From DAOPYU01 sp942493245 (GTDB lineage: Bacteria; Sumerlaeota; Sumerlaeia; UBA8349): 64,000 nt of DNA. The translations under genes were made by a program, and so were the position numbers. Below are positions 8,232 to 16,377 of this stretch, one piece after another; position 1 is the stretch's first letter; each line of letters opens with the position of its first letter. The DNA lies in the NCBI GenBank assembly GCA_942493245.1, contig OW818685.1, positions 4,836,001-4,900,000 on the forward strand. Reading direction: 5' to 3'. A model generated the notes under the pieces. That model did no database searches, had not been told where the DNA came from, and saw only the letters and a list, made by a program, of their open reading frames with translations.

Positions 8232-10184
8232 TTAACCCCTTTTCTTGTCGTCTTCCACTTCGAACTCGGCGTCCACGATATCTTCATCGCCACCGGGGGC
8301 CGCCTGAGGGTCAGCCGCCGCGCCTGCGGGACCGGCCCCGGGACCTTCTCCCGCGCCCGGTCCGCCCGGCGTGGCCGAGGCCGACGCCTGTTTGTAGAGC
8401 ACCTCGGAGATCTTGTGCGACGCCTTGTTCAAGCTCTCCATCTTGGCTTTTATCGCATCAACGTCCTTACCTTCAAGAGCTTTTTTCAGGTTCGCGATTT
8501 CCGCGCGGATTTTTTCGACGTCCGAGGAGTCCAATTTGTCCTTATATTCGTCGAGAGAACGCTCGACCGAGTACACCAGCGAGTCGGCATTATTGCGCGT
8601 TGTGGTCTCTTCCTTGCGCAGGCGATCCTCTTCTTCGTGGTCCTTGGCGTCGTTGACCATCTTGTCGATTTCCTTGTCGTTAAGGCCCGACGAAGACTCG
8701 ATGCGGATCTTCTGTTCCTTGCCCGTCCCCTGGTCGCGCGCCGAGACGTGGACGATACCGTTCGAGTCAATGTCGAACGTCACCTCGACCTGAGGCACGC
8801 CACGCGGCGCCGGCGGAATCCCCTCGAGGTTGAACTCGCCCAGAACCCGGTTGGCCGAGGCGATGGCGCGCTCGCCCTGATAGACCTTGATGGTCACGGC
8901 GGGCTGGTTGTCCGACGCGGTCGAATAGACCCGTTTTTTCTGGGTCGGAATCGTCGTGTTGCGGGGAATCAGCACGTCAAAGACGTCGCCGAGCGTCTCG
9001 ATGCCGAGCGACAGGGGGGTGACGTCGAGGAGCAGGACGTCGCTGACGTCGCCCGCCAGCACCCCGCCCTGGATCGCCGCGCCCACCGCCACCACTTCGT
9101 CGGGGTTCACGCTGCGGTTCGGTTCCTTGTTGAAGATGCGCTTGACGAGCTGCTGCACCATCGGGATGCGCGTGGAGCCGCCCACCATGATGACTTCGTC
9201 CACTTCCGCGGCCGAGAGGCCGGCATCGCGCAGGGCGTTGATGCACGGTTGCGTGCAACGATCGACAAGCGGGGCCATCAGACGCTCGATCTGGGCGCGG
9301 TTCATCTTGATGTTCAGGTGCTTGGGCCCGGAGGCGTCGGCGGTGATGAAGGGCAGGTTGATGTCGGTCTCCTGCGTGGTCGAAAGCTCGCATTTGGCCT
9401 TTTCGGCGGCTTCCTTGAGGCGCTGGAGCGCCTGGTGGTCCTTGCGCAGGTCAATGCCCTGGTCCTTCTTGAACTCCTCGGCCAGATAATCTATTACGAT
9501 CTGGTCAATGTTGTCGCCGCCCAGGTGGGTGTCGCCATTGGTACTCTTGACCTCGAAGACGCCATCGCCCAACTCGAGAATCGAGATGTCGAATGTGCCG
9601 CCGCCGAAGTCGAAAACGGCGATTTTTTCGTCTTTTTTCTTGTCCAGGCCATAGGCCAGCGACGCGGCCGTCGGCTCGTTGATGATCCGCAGGACTTCGA
9701 GACCCGCGATGCGTCCGGCGTCCTTGGTGGCCTGGCGCTGCGAGTCGTTGAAGTAGGCCGGCACGGTGATGACGGCCTGGGTGACTTTCTCGCCGAGGTA
9801 ATCTTCGGCGGTCTGTTTCATTTTCTGGAGAATACGGGCCGAGACTTCCGGCGGGGCGTACTGCTTGCCGTCAATGACCACGGCCGCGTCGCCGTTCTGG
9901 GCGCGGGCCAGTTCATAGGGCACCATTTTCGATTCTTCCGGCACTTCCTCGAACTTGCGGCCCATGAAGCGCTTGATGGAGAAAACGGTCCGCCGGGGGT
10001 TGGTGATGGCCTGGCGCTTGGCCACCTGCCCCACGAGCTGTTCGCCCGAATCAGTGAACGCCACGACCGATGGCGTGGTGCGCGTGCCTTCGGCATTGGC
10101 GATCACGACCGGCTCGCCGCCTTCCATGATGGCGACGCACGAGTTTGTGGTTCCGAGATCTATTCCGATCACTTTTCCTGCCAT
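8232..10184 (-). CDS. dnaK: Chaperone DnaK (Hsp70)
   Basis: 650 residues, full length. Starts with GKVIGIDLGTTNSCVAIMEG; the three Hsp70 signatures are present (GIDLGTTN, VFDFGGGTFDISIL, IMVGGSTRIPMVQ). The substrate-binding domain (LLLDVTPLSLGIETLG) is followed by the helical lid and a Gly/Pro-rich tail ending in a charged EFEVEDDKKRG, equivalent to the EEVKDKK-type C-terminus that partners bind. It folds proteins with DnaJ and GrpE, neither of which is adjacent here. The gap upstream (10185-10469) shows an AT-rich segment but no CIRCE inverted repeat that I can see. Confidence 0.98.
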   Translation of the reverse strand: MAGKVIGIDLGTTNSCVAIMEGGEPVVIANAEGTRTTPSVVAFTDSGEQLVGQVAKRQAITNPRRTVFSIKRFMGRKFEEVPEESKMVPYELARAQNGDAAVVIDGKQYAPPEVSARILQKMKQTAEDYLGEKVTQAVITVPAYFNDSQRQATKDAGRIAGLEVLRIINEPTAASLAYGLDKKKDEKIAVFDFGGGTFDISILELGDGVFEVKSTNGDTHLGGDNIDQIVIDYLAEEFKKDQGIDLRKDHQALQRLKEAAEKAKCELSTTQETDINLPFITADASGPKHLNIKMNRAQIERLMAPLVDRCTQPCINALRDAGLSAAEVDEVIMVGGSTRIPMVQQLVKRIFNKEPNRSVNPDEVVAVGAAIQGGVLAGDVSDVLLLDVTPLSLGIETLGDVFDVLIPRNTTIPTQKKRVYSTASDNQPAVTIKVYQGERAIASANRVLGEFNLEGIPPAPRGVPQVEVTFDIDSNGIVHVSARDQGTGKEQKIRIESSSGLNDKEIDKMVNDAKDHEEEDRLRKEETTTRNNADSLVYSVERSLDEYKDKLDSSDVEKIRAEIANLKKALEGKDVDAIKAKMESLNKASHKISEVLYKQASASATPGGPGAGEGPGAGPAGAAADPQAAPGGDEDIVDAEFEVEDDKKRG

Positions 10185-10315
10185 TTTGGGAGTCCTCTTT
10201 TCGCTGGGTGAGATGATTTACAAGTTTTTTTATTGTCTTCTTTATCTATTTCCGCGGGGTCCATGATTCCTTTCGGGCTGGCCCCTCTGTTGCGTTCGGA
10301 TTTCAGTTGTTCTTT

Positions 10316-10363
10316 ATTCTATTTCGGCTTTGCGCCCCGATTCTATTTCGGCTTTGCGCCCCG
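10316..10363. repeat. Tandem duplication of 24 bp
   Basis: Positions 10316-10339 and 10340-10363 are identical (ATTCTATTTCGGCTTTGCGC and four more bases, CCCG). The second copy runs directly into the left palindrome of the RAYT unit. Confidence 0.9.
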
Positions 10364-10378
10364 GAGGGGCGCCGGTCA

Positions 10379-10411
10379 GTAGCCGGGGGTGGAGCGAAGC
10401 GGAACCCCCGG
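10379..10411 (+). repeat. REP sequence, left of RAYT
   Basis: A 33-bp imperfect hairpin beginning GTAGCCGGGGGTGGAGCGAA and closing with CCCCCGG. The conserved GTAG tetranucleotide at the 5' end of a hairpin is typical of REPs recognised by RAYTs. It pairs with the inverted copy at 10985-11017. Confidence 0.75.
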
Positions 10412-10469
10412 AAAGCCCCGCCTTCTTCATCGCGCCCCGGAGGGGCGCAGGAAAAACTCAACCGCGCGG

Positions 10470-10919
10470 CTACCCAAAATATGCGGGGTTGTATTCAACC
10501 CCATGTTTATCGAGCAACACCCTCAACTCCTCCTGAAACGACCTCTTCTTGTGGTGTTCACTCTGTGTTTCGATGTATTGCGCCACCGCTTCGCATTGCG
10601 ATTTGCTCACGGAGAAAACCGCATACCCGTCCTGCCACGCGAACCCCTTCATTTCGGCAAACGAATCGTGAATCCATTTGGAGGAGTTCGCCTTGATAGC
10701 CCGCATAAGGTCGGGCAACGCCCCGCCCTGTTTCAAACTCACCAGCAGATGCAGGTGATCGGCCATCCCCCCGATCCGCTCCAACACCCCGCCCTCCGAT
10801 CGGACGATTCCTCCGATGTATTGCCACAACCGCTCGCGCCACGCGTCGGCGAGAAGGGGGGCGCGGTTTTTCGTGCCGAACACGAAGTGGTAGTGGAGGC
10901 TGGCATAGGTGTCGGGCAT
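10470..10919 (-). CDS. REP-associated tyrosine transposase (IS200-like, HUH Y1)
   Basis: 149 residues from the ATG at 10919. The HUH-type motif is DHLHLLV (H55, H57) and the catalytic tyrosine is probably Y115 in AVAQYIETQSEHH. The N-terminal SLHYHFVFGTKNR and FAWQDGYAVFSVS are hallmark segments of the Y1 transposase family. Such enzymes nick single-stranded DNA at REP hairpins and are thought to spread REPs within one genome rather than to move themselves. The reading frame is intact with all key residues, so it may be active. A longer in-frame start at 10982 reads through the palindromic flank and is unlikely. Confidence 0.88.
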   Translation of the reverse strand: MPDTYASLHYHFVFGTKNRAPLLADAWRERLWQYIGGIVRSEGGVLERIGGMADHLHLLVSLKQGGALPDLMRAIKANSSKWIHDSFAEMKGFAWQDGYAVFSVSKSQCEAVAQYIETQSEHHKKRSFQEELRVLLDKHGVEYNPAYFG

Positions 10920-10984
10920 GGTCGTTGTTTTCTCGCCGACTTTCCTCCGCCCCTCCGGGGCGGGTGTTTTATTTGGGGACATAT

Positions 10985-11017
10985 CCGGGGGTTTCGCGAT
11001 GCTCCACCCCCGGCTAC
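10985..11017 (-). repeat. REP sequence, right of RAYT (inverted)
   Basis: Read on the minus strand it begins GTAGCCGGGGGTGGAGC and ends ACCCCCGG, matching the left REP except in the loop. Confidence 0.75.
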
Positions 11018-11078
11018 TCGCCTGCGCCCCTACCGGGGCGCTTTTCCTATGAAACGAGCCTATATCGTTTCCTGTATT

Positions 11079-11417
11079 TTATTCGTTTGGAGCCTCATTT
11101 CCTGGCCGCGTTTTCAGTCTTGCAGCCAAAACATCAAGCAACTCTTTGTCCGTCATTTTGTTCAATAATTTAATTACTGTCTGCGAAATTCCTTCGGGTT
11201 CCAAAGACGGGACAATCTTTTCTATGAATTCCTGGATATCATTGCCGTCAATCATAAAATCGAGATATTCTGGGTCGCTTTGACTGAAATTTTGAATTTT
11301 GACCCTCATACAACTCTTTCCCTGAGGGATAAAAGATAATCTCACGGGGTCCATATGATGAGAATCCATACGTTCTGGATATACCTTCAACCAATTTCTA
11401 CTCATTTTAACTGACAT
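11079..11417 (-). CDS. Small hypothetical protein, AT-rich
   Basis: 112 residues from the ATG at 11417, which has AAGGGG 8 bases upstream; the frame to 11480 has no such site. The sequence starts MSVKMSRNWLKVYPERMDS, is soluble, and has a C-terminal helical part (LLNKMTDKELLDVLAARLK). The gene and its upstream region are clearly AT-richer than the surroundings, which suggests recent acquisition, and it sits immediately beside the RAYT unit. No domain recognised. Confidence 0.6.
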   Translation of the reverse strand: MSVKMSRNWLKVYPERMDSHHMDPVRLSFIPQGKSCMRVKIQNFSQSDPEYLDFMIDGNDIQEFIEKIVPSLEPEGISQTVIKLLNKMTDKELLDVLAARLKTRPGNEAPNE

Positions 11418-11455
11418 CGTTTTCCCCTTTTCGCATTTGATTAGCACGCCTATTA

Positions 11456-11484
11456 ATGATAGGAAAGATTTTCCTTTCACACAA
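11456..11484 (-). promoter_or_regulatory. Candidate promoter for the small AT-rich gene
   Basis: Minus strand TTGTGT (11484-11479), spacer 17, TATCAT (11461-11456), 39 bases before the ATG at 11417. The spacer contains a small palindrome GGAAA-ATC-TTTCC. Confidence 0.45.
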
Positions 11485-11567
11485 TCATTAACCCATCACC
11501 TCCTTTCTGCCTTTTTCTTGGTAACAAGACCTCCTTCACTCCATATTTTTCTACATAGAGAGCAAAA

Positions 11568-11607
11568 CCCGCCCGGGGGATAAATTTGGATTTTTCCCCC
11601 GGGCGGG
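11568..11607 (-). terminator. Intrinsic terminator downstream of groEL
   Basis: A perfect 12-bp stem (11607-11596 with 11579-11568, CCCGCCCGGGGG) with a 16-base loop, followed by TTTT on the minus strand. A second long hairpin (about 11646-11699, stem TTTCCGGCTCGGCC with one G-U pair) lies closer to the groEL stop. Confidence 0.7.
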
Positions 11608-11708
11608 CCAGACTTGCGCCACCCTGGGTCTGTTCCAAGGCGGGGGTGCGCCTTTCCGGCTCGGCCCGATTCCCTCAGGCCGAACCGGAAAGAACGCACC
11701 AATGCTTC

Positions 11709-13346
11709 TTACATCATGCCGCCCATGCCGCCCATGTCGGGGTGACCGTGGCCACCGGCGGATTTCTCCGCCTCGGGGACTTCCGTCACCAGGCACTCGG
11801 TCGTCAACAGCATGCCCGACACCGAAGCGGCGTTCTGCAGGGCGCTGCGCGTGACCTTGGTCGGGTCGATGATACCGGCCTCGATCATGTCCACATACTC
11901 GCCCGTCGCGGCGTTGTAGCCCTTGTTGCCCTTGGCCTCTTTGATCTTCTCGACCACGATGTTACCCGCCGCGCCGGCGTTGTCGGCGATGGCACGAGCC
12001 GGCCACGTCAGCGCCTTGCGAATGATGTCGATCCCGACGGTCTCGTCGGCGTCAATGCCCTGAAGATCCTTGAGGGCCTTCTCGGAACGGATCAGCGCCA
12101 CACCACCGCCGGCGACGATCCCTTCTTCCACGGCCGCGCGCGTGGCGTGCAGCGCGTCTTCGACGCGGGCCTTCTTTTCCTTCATTTCGATTTCGGTCGC
12201 GGCGCCCACCTTGACAACCGCCACACCGCCGGCCAGCTTGGCCAGACGCTCCTGCAGTTTTTCACGGTCGTAGTCCGACGTGGTCTCTTCGATCTGCTGC
12301 TTCATCTGGCCGATGCGACCCGAGATGGCGTCCTTGCTGCCGGCGCCTTCGACGATCGTGGTGCTTTCCTTGTCGATCGTGACGCGCTTGGCCTGGCCGA
12401 GCATGTTCAGTTCGGTGTTCTCGAGCTTCATGCCGGCGTCTTCGCTGATGACACGGCCACCGGTCAGGATGGCGATGTCCTCGAGCATGGCCTTGCGGCG
12501 GTCGCCGAAGCCCGGAGCCTTGATCGCGCACACGTTAAGCGTGCCGCGCAGACGGTTGACGACAAGCGTGGCCAGAGCCTCGCCCTCGACGTCTTCCGCG
12601 ATGATGATGAGGGGACGGCCGGTCTGCACCACGCGCTCGAGGATGGGCAGCATGTCCTTCATCGAGGAGACTTTTTTCTCATAGATGAGGATGTAGGGCG
12701 ACTCGAAAACCGCTTCCATCTTCTCGGGGTTGGTCACGAAATAGGGGGACAGGTAGCCCTTGTCGAACTGCATGCCTTCAACAACGCTCAACTCGGTTTC
12801 GATACCCTTGGCCTCTTCCACCGTGATGACGCCATCCTTGCCCACTTTGTCCATCGCGTCGGCGATGAGGGTCCCGATCACCGTGTCGTTGTTGGCCGAA
12901 ATCGCGGCCACCTGAGCGATCTGAGCATGCTCACGCGTGGGCTTGCTGGCCTTGGCCAGGCTTTCGATGATGGCCGTGACGGCCTTGTCAATGCCGCGCT
13001 TGAGCGACATGGGGTTGGCGCCGGCGGCGATGTTGCGCACACCTTCGGTGTAGATGGCCTCGGCCAGGACGGTCGCGGTGGTCGTCCCGTCACCCGCCAC
13101 GTCGCTGGTCTTGCTGGCCACTTCGCGCACCATCTGAGCGCCCATGTTTTCGAACGGGCACTTCAGTTCGATTTCCTTGGCCACGGTCACGCCGTCTTTG
13201 GTCACCGTGGGGGCGCCGAACTTCTTGTCGAGCATGACATTGCGCCCTTTCGGGCCCAGGGTCGCCTTTACGGCCTTCGACAAAGCCATCACGCCCCGCA
13301 GGATGCTCTGGCGCGCTTCATCGCTGAATTGCATCTGTTTCGCCAT
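11709..13346 (-). CDS. groEL: Chaperonin GroEL (60 kDa)
   Basis: 545 residues, full length. AAKDI-type opening is replaced by MAKQMQFSDEARQSILRGV; the ATP-binding block VAGDGTTTATVLAEAIYTEG and the signature AAVEEGIVAGGG are intact, and the C-terminus has the Gly-Met-rich GGMGGMM tail. It forms the tetradecameric folding chamber capped by GroES. It follows groES by 126 bp on the same strand and ends before a double hairpin. Copy number in the genome cannot be judged here. Confidence 0.98.
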   Translation of the reverse strand: MAKQMQFSDEARQSILRGVMALSKAVKATLGPKGRNVMLDKKFGAPTVTKDGVTVAKEIELKCPFENMGAQMVREVASKTSDVAGDGTTTATVLAEAIYTEGVRNIAAGANPMSLKRGIDKAVTAIIESLAKASKPTREHAQIAQVAAISANNDTVIGTLIADAMDKVGKDGVITVEEAKGIETELSVVEGMQFDKGYLSPYFVTNPEKMEAVFESPYILIYEKKVSSMKDMLPILERVVQTGRPLIIIAEDVEGEALATLVVNRLRGTLNVCAIKAPGFGDRRKAMLEDIAILTGGRVISEDAGMKLENTELNMLGQAKRVTIDKESTTIVEGAGSKDAISGRIGQMKQQIEETTSDYDREKLQERLAKLAGGVAVVKVGAATEIEMKEKKARVEDALHATRAAVEEGIVAGGGVALIRSEKALKDLQGIDADETVGIDIIRKALTWPARAIADNAGAAGNIVVEKIKEAKGNKGYNAATGEYVDMIEAGIIDPTKVTRSALQNAASVSGMLLTTECLVTEVPEAEKSAGGHGHPDMGGMGGMM

Positions 13347-13472
13347 TGTCTGTGTAATCTCCTTTTTCGTCTCGATAATTGGATCGTTTCAGATTCCCGG
13401 CCCATGCGCCCCGCCGGGGCTGGCACAGCCGGGAACCGGCCCCCTCTGGAGGCCGGTTCGACACACACGCGC

Positions 13473-13763
13473 TTACTGCAGGATGCCGAGGATGTCGTTC
13501 TCGTGCATGATGAGAAATTCTTCATTGTCAATCTTGACTTCGGTGCCGGAGTATTTCCCGAAAAGGATCTTGTCGCCTTCTTTAACATCGAGCGGCGTAC
13601 GGGTGCCGTCTTCTTTCAACGTGCCCGGGCCAGCGCTCAGGACTGTTCCACGCGAGGGTTTCTCTTTCGCGGTGTCGGGGATGATGATCCCGCCGGCCGA
13701 TTTCTGCTCGGCCTCGTCGGTGCGTTTGACCAAAACACGGTCGCCTAGTGGTTTGAACTTCAT
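13473..13763 (-). CDS. groES: Co-chaperonin GroES (10 kDa)
   Basis: 96 residues, normal length. MKFKPLGDRVLVKRTDEAEQ and IIIPDTAKEKPSRGTVLSAGPG contain the mobile loop, and KILFGKYSGTEVKIDNEEFLIMHENDILGIL is the conserved C-terminus. A good GAGGAGGAGAACAGG precedes the ATG. It heads the groES-groEL operon. I looked upstream for the CIRCE operator and did not find it. Confidence 0.97.
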   Translation of the reverse strand: MKFKPLGDRVLVKRTDEAEQKSAGGIIIPDTAKEKPSRGTVLSAGPGTLKEDGTRTPLDVKEGDKILFGKYSGTEVKIDNEEFLIMHENDILGILQ

Positions 13764-14386
13764 TATCCTGTTCTCCTCCTCTCGGATATGGGGTCGAAGT
13801 GTTTGTGGATCTAAGCCATACAGCAGAGAATCCGTGTGCTGCTTCAGCCAGCAGCAGGTTCCATGCCACCCCCCTGGAAAGGACTGGGTGTGCCTGCAAC
13901 TCTATCTTTTTCAATGGCATAAATTTATTCGAGATTGGGTGGATGAAGCCGGGTCGAGGCGTGTAGTGTATCGAAACGACACTCCGGATGGAAGATCCAT
14001 TGAATCCGTGTCATTTTGAAACAAGTTGAAGAGAGGGGGTGGACCAGAAACTCCTCATTTCTGGGTGCATCTTGAAAGAGTTACGCTCCAGCGCCGTCCC
14101 TCCATTCAAAAGTCGCTGAAAGTGCTTTTTCCTCACGGCATTGTATCGTCTCGATATTTCGCTAAAAACCGCAATGGAACGCCTGTCGTCCGGTTTTTCT
14201 TTCAGGCGGGCGGGACGCCCGCCCTCCCGGAAAGGCCCTTTTTGCCCCCATAACGCAAGAACAAAGGACTCGTTTTCCGTCCTCAACTGCGGTTTTTAGC
14301 CACAAACAATCATACTTTCAAGATGCTCCCCTTTGAAAACCTCCGGGTGGCTGGAGAATTGATTTCAGAATCTGGAACGATCGTTA
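13764..14386. other. Gene-free stretch between groES and the CE15 gene
   Basis: About 620 bases without a credible gene. It holds the upstream region of groES and, at 14161-14300, an inverted-repeat element listed separately. No tRNA or terminator was seen. Confidence 0.6.
14161..14300. repeat. MITE-like element, family R2, copy 1
   Basis: 140 bp bounded by 13-bp perfect inverted ends (GCTAAAAACCGCA at 14161-14173; complement at 14288-14300). The interior holds the family core, TCGTCCGGTTTTTCTTTCAG followed by a GC palindrome (GGCGGGCGGGACGCCCGCCC). Confidence 0.75.
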
Positions 14387-14416
14387 TTGCCCCTTGTCCG
14401 GAGAGGGTAGTATAAG
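14387..14416 (+). promoter_or_regulatory. Candidate sigma-70 promoter for the CE15 gene
   Basis: TTGCCC (14387-14392), spacer 18, TATAAG (14411-14416), ending 46 bases before the ATG at 14463. It argues against the earlier in-frame start at 14394. Confidence 0.45.
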
Positions 14417-14462
14417 GATTGCAAGCAGGGGAAGGATTACGAGAACAAGGGGAGCGCAAACC

Positions 14463-15938
14463 ATGAAAGAAACTCTTACGGTTTGGATGAAGGGGGTCTG
14501 GTGCGTTGAGGTCGCCAGGCGGAATAGGCATTTCCTGGCCTCCAGGGAGATCGTGTGGCCGAGACGATGGATCGTTCTCAGTTTCCTGGCGGTGTCACTC
14601 CTGCTGAGTTCGGCGCAAGGCGGCGATACACCCGCCAGGGGCGATGGGACTGAACCGGTTCCCCCCGCCAAGCTGACGGCCGAGCAGGACCACAGCCGGA
14701 TGATGAAACTCCTGGGCATTGAGAGTCTTCGGCCCGGAGCCGATGGTTGGAAGAAAGACGCGCCGAATGCGGCCAACTACGATGAGTCGAAGGTCGGCTC
14801 CGACATCCAGTTGCCCGACCCGCTCGTGTTGAAGAACGGCGAGGCGGTCACCACGCCTGACGCATGGTGGAACCGTCGGCGCCCCGAGATCGTAGAGGAC
14901 TTTGACCGCGAGATATATGGTCGAGTGCCGGAACACACGCCCTCGGTCAAGTGGGAGGTAACCTCGACCACGACGGAAACGGTGGGCGGGAAGGCGGTCG
15001 TTACGAAGAAACTCGCCGGCCACGTTGACAACTCCTCCTATCCCCAGATCAAGGTGGACATTGATCTGACATTGACCACCCCTGCCGATGTCGGAAAACC
15101 CGTACCCGTCGTCATGGAGTTCGGTTGGGGAGGGGCCTTCATGCAGATGCCGGGCGGTGGCCCGTCAGGACCGACCTGGAAGGATCAGATTATCGCCAGG
15201 GGGTGGGGCTACGCCATCATCGTTCCGACCAGCTACCAGGCCGACAACGGCGCCGGGCTGACGCAGGGAATCATTGGCCTCTGCAACAAGGGCAAGCCCC
15301 GCGACGCAGACGACTGGGGCGCGCTGCGCGCCTGGGCCTGGGGCGCCAGCCGCGCACTCGACTATTTCGAGACCGACCCGGCTGTTGACGCCAAACGCGT
15401 CGGCATCGAGGGCCTCTCGCGCTATGGCAAGGCGGCCCTCGTGACCCAGGCCTGCGACCCGCGCTTCGCCATCGGGTTCATCGGTTCTTCCGGCGCGGGC
15501 GGCGCCAAGATCTGGCGGCGTAACTACGGCGAACTTCTGGAAAATGTCGCCAGCTCGGGCGAGTACCACTGGATGGCGGGCAACTTCATCCAGTACGCCG
15601 GCCCGTTGAAGGTCGGCGACCTGCCGATCGACTCCCACGAACTGGTGGCCCTCTGCGCCCCGCGCCCCGTCTTTATCAGCAGCGGCACGCTGGAGCAGGG
15701 AGACGGGTGGGTGGACCCCAAGGGCACGTTCCTGGCCGGAGTCGCTGCCGGGCCGGTTTACGAACTTCTGGGCAAGAAGGGTCTTGGGACAAGTGAATTT
15801 CCGAAAGTCGAGACAGCCCTGGTCGGCGGCGACATCGCCTTTCGCCAGCACAGCGAGGGCCACACCACCGGCCCGAACTGGCCCACGTTCCTGGAATTCG
15901 CGCAGCGGTATTTCGCGAGTGCGACCGGCAACCGATGA
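14463..15938 (+). CDS. Glucuronoyl methylesterase-like, carbohydrate esterase family 15
   Basis: 491 residues, secreted. A hydrophobic export segment (WIVLSFLAVSLLLSSAQG) ends near residue 62, unusually late because of a long basic N-terminus. The alpha/beta-hydrolase nucleophile is S319 in GLSRYGKAAL, the G-x-S-R-x-G-K signature of CE15, and the catalytic histidine is probably in RQHSEGHTTGPNW near the C-terminus. CE15 enzymes cleave the ester between 4-O-methyl-glucuronic acid of xylan and lignin alcohols. The ATG at 14463 has AGGGGAG upstream. The gene stands alone, with repeat DNA on both sides, facing the convergent head-repeat protein gene. Confidence 0.85.
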   Translation: MKETLTVWMKGVWCVEVARRNRHFLASREIVWPRRWIVLSFLAVSLLLSSAQGGDTPARGDGTEPVPPAKLTAEQDHSRMMKLLGIESLRPGADGWKKDAPNAANYDESKVGSDIQLPDPLVLKNGEAVTTPDAWWNRRRPEIVEDFDREIYGRVPEHTPSVKWEVTSTTTETVGGKAVVTKKLAGHVDNSSYPQIKVDIDLTLTTPADVGKPVPVVMEFGWGGAFMQMPGGGPSGPTWKDQIIARGWGYAIIVPTSYQADNGAGLTQGIIGLCNKGKPRDADDWGALRAWAWGASRALDYFETDPAVDAKRVGIEGLSRYGKAALVTQACDPRFAIGFIGSSGAGGAKIWRRNYGELLENVASSGEYHWMAGNFIQYAGPLKVGDLPIDSHELVALCAPRPVFISSGTLEQGDGWVDPKGTFLAGVAAGPVYELLGKKGLGTSEFPKVETALVGGDIAFRQHSEGHTTGPNWPTFLEFAQRYFASATGNR

Positions 15939-15989
15939 CGCGATAGCGCTTGAGCGCAGTTGAGCGCCAACGGCGCGAATTGATACCAT

Positions 15990-16017
15990 CCTGGGGCAAG
16001 CGCAGCGTCGCCCCAGG
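15990..16017 (+). repeat. REP-like hairpin
   Basis: CCTGGGGCAAGCGCAGCGTC followed by GCCCCAGG, preceded by GAGCGCCAACGGCGCG. It shares the CC-GGGG, AGCG-AGCG, CCCC-GG architecture with the REPs around the RAYT gene. Confidence 0.65.
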
Positions 16018-16042
16018 ATGGGGTCCATTTTTTGGTTCTTTG

Positions 16043-16200
16043 AAAGAATTTGTGGGTAGATTTTGGATGAGTTTTTCGCATGGGGGCCCAAACACAATCC
16101 CGCTTTTCGTCATTCCCGCGAAAGCGGGAACCCAGATCCGGGACATTCTGGTTGATCGCGTTTCCCTTGAGTTTCCCCCCTGTTTACCCACAAATTCTTT
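16043..16200. mobile_element. MITE family R1, copy 1
   Basis: 158 bp with perfect 16-bp terminal inverted repeats: AAAGAATTTGTGGGTA at 16043-16058 and its complement at 16185-16200. The centre (16113-16130) is the palindrome TTCCCGC-GAAA-GCGGGAA, a core seen in dispersed repeats of many bacteria. No transposase is encoded. Confidence 0.8.
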
Positions 16201-16302
16201 TGAAGATGCCTTTTTTTAGAAGGGCAAAAGGCCCGAACCAAATAAAAGGGCAAAACGGCTGAATAGAAAGGCTTTCAGCCCTTGCGTGAATAAACCTGAA
16301 TA

Positions 16303-16377
16303 CCGCAGTTGAACGCCTATCGTCCGGTTTTTCTTTCAGGCGGGCGGGATGCCCGCCCTCCCGGAAAGGCCCTTTTT
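16303..16377 (+). repeat. R2 core, solo copy
   Basis: CCGCAGTTGAACGCC followed by ATCGTCCGGTTTTTCTTTCA and the GC palindrome; nearly identical to 14169-14243 but without a matching inverted end. Confidence 0.7.

Larger units (their letters stand above)
10356..11041 (-). mobile_element. RAYT unit: REP-associated tyrosine transposase with inverted flanking REPs
   Basis: The transposase gene at 10470-10919 is enclosed by mirror-image repeats. On the left are a GCGCCCC palindrome (10356-10372), a 33-bp REP (10379-10411) and the same palindrome again (10432-10448). On the right are palindromes at 10947-10963 and 11024-11041, with the inverted REP at 10985-11017. This arrangement is the known layout of RAYT/TnpA-REP loci. 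No target-site duplication is evident, as expected for HUH enzymes. Confidence 0.75.

Noticed and set aside
8064..10211. 715-codon open frame opposite dnaK
   Set aside because: Shadow of dnaK on the other strand, no protein-like features.
11586..13748. 720-codon open frame opposite groEL and groES
   Set aside because: Spans two conserved genes and their gap on the opposite strand; composition is that of an antisense shadow.
15165..16097. 310-codon minus-strand frame over the CE15 gene
   Set aside because: Shadow of the CE15 gene extended by repeat DNA.
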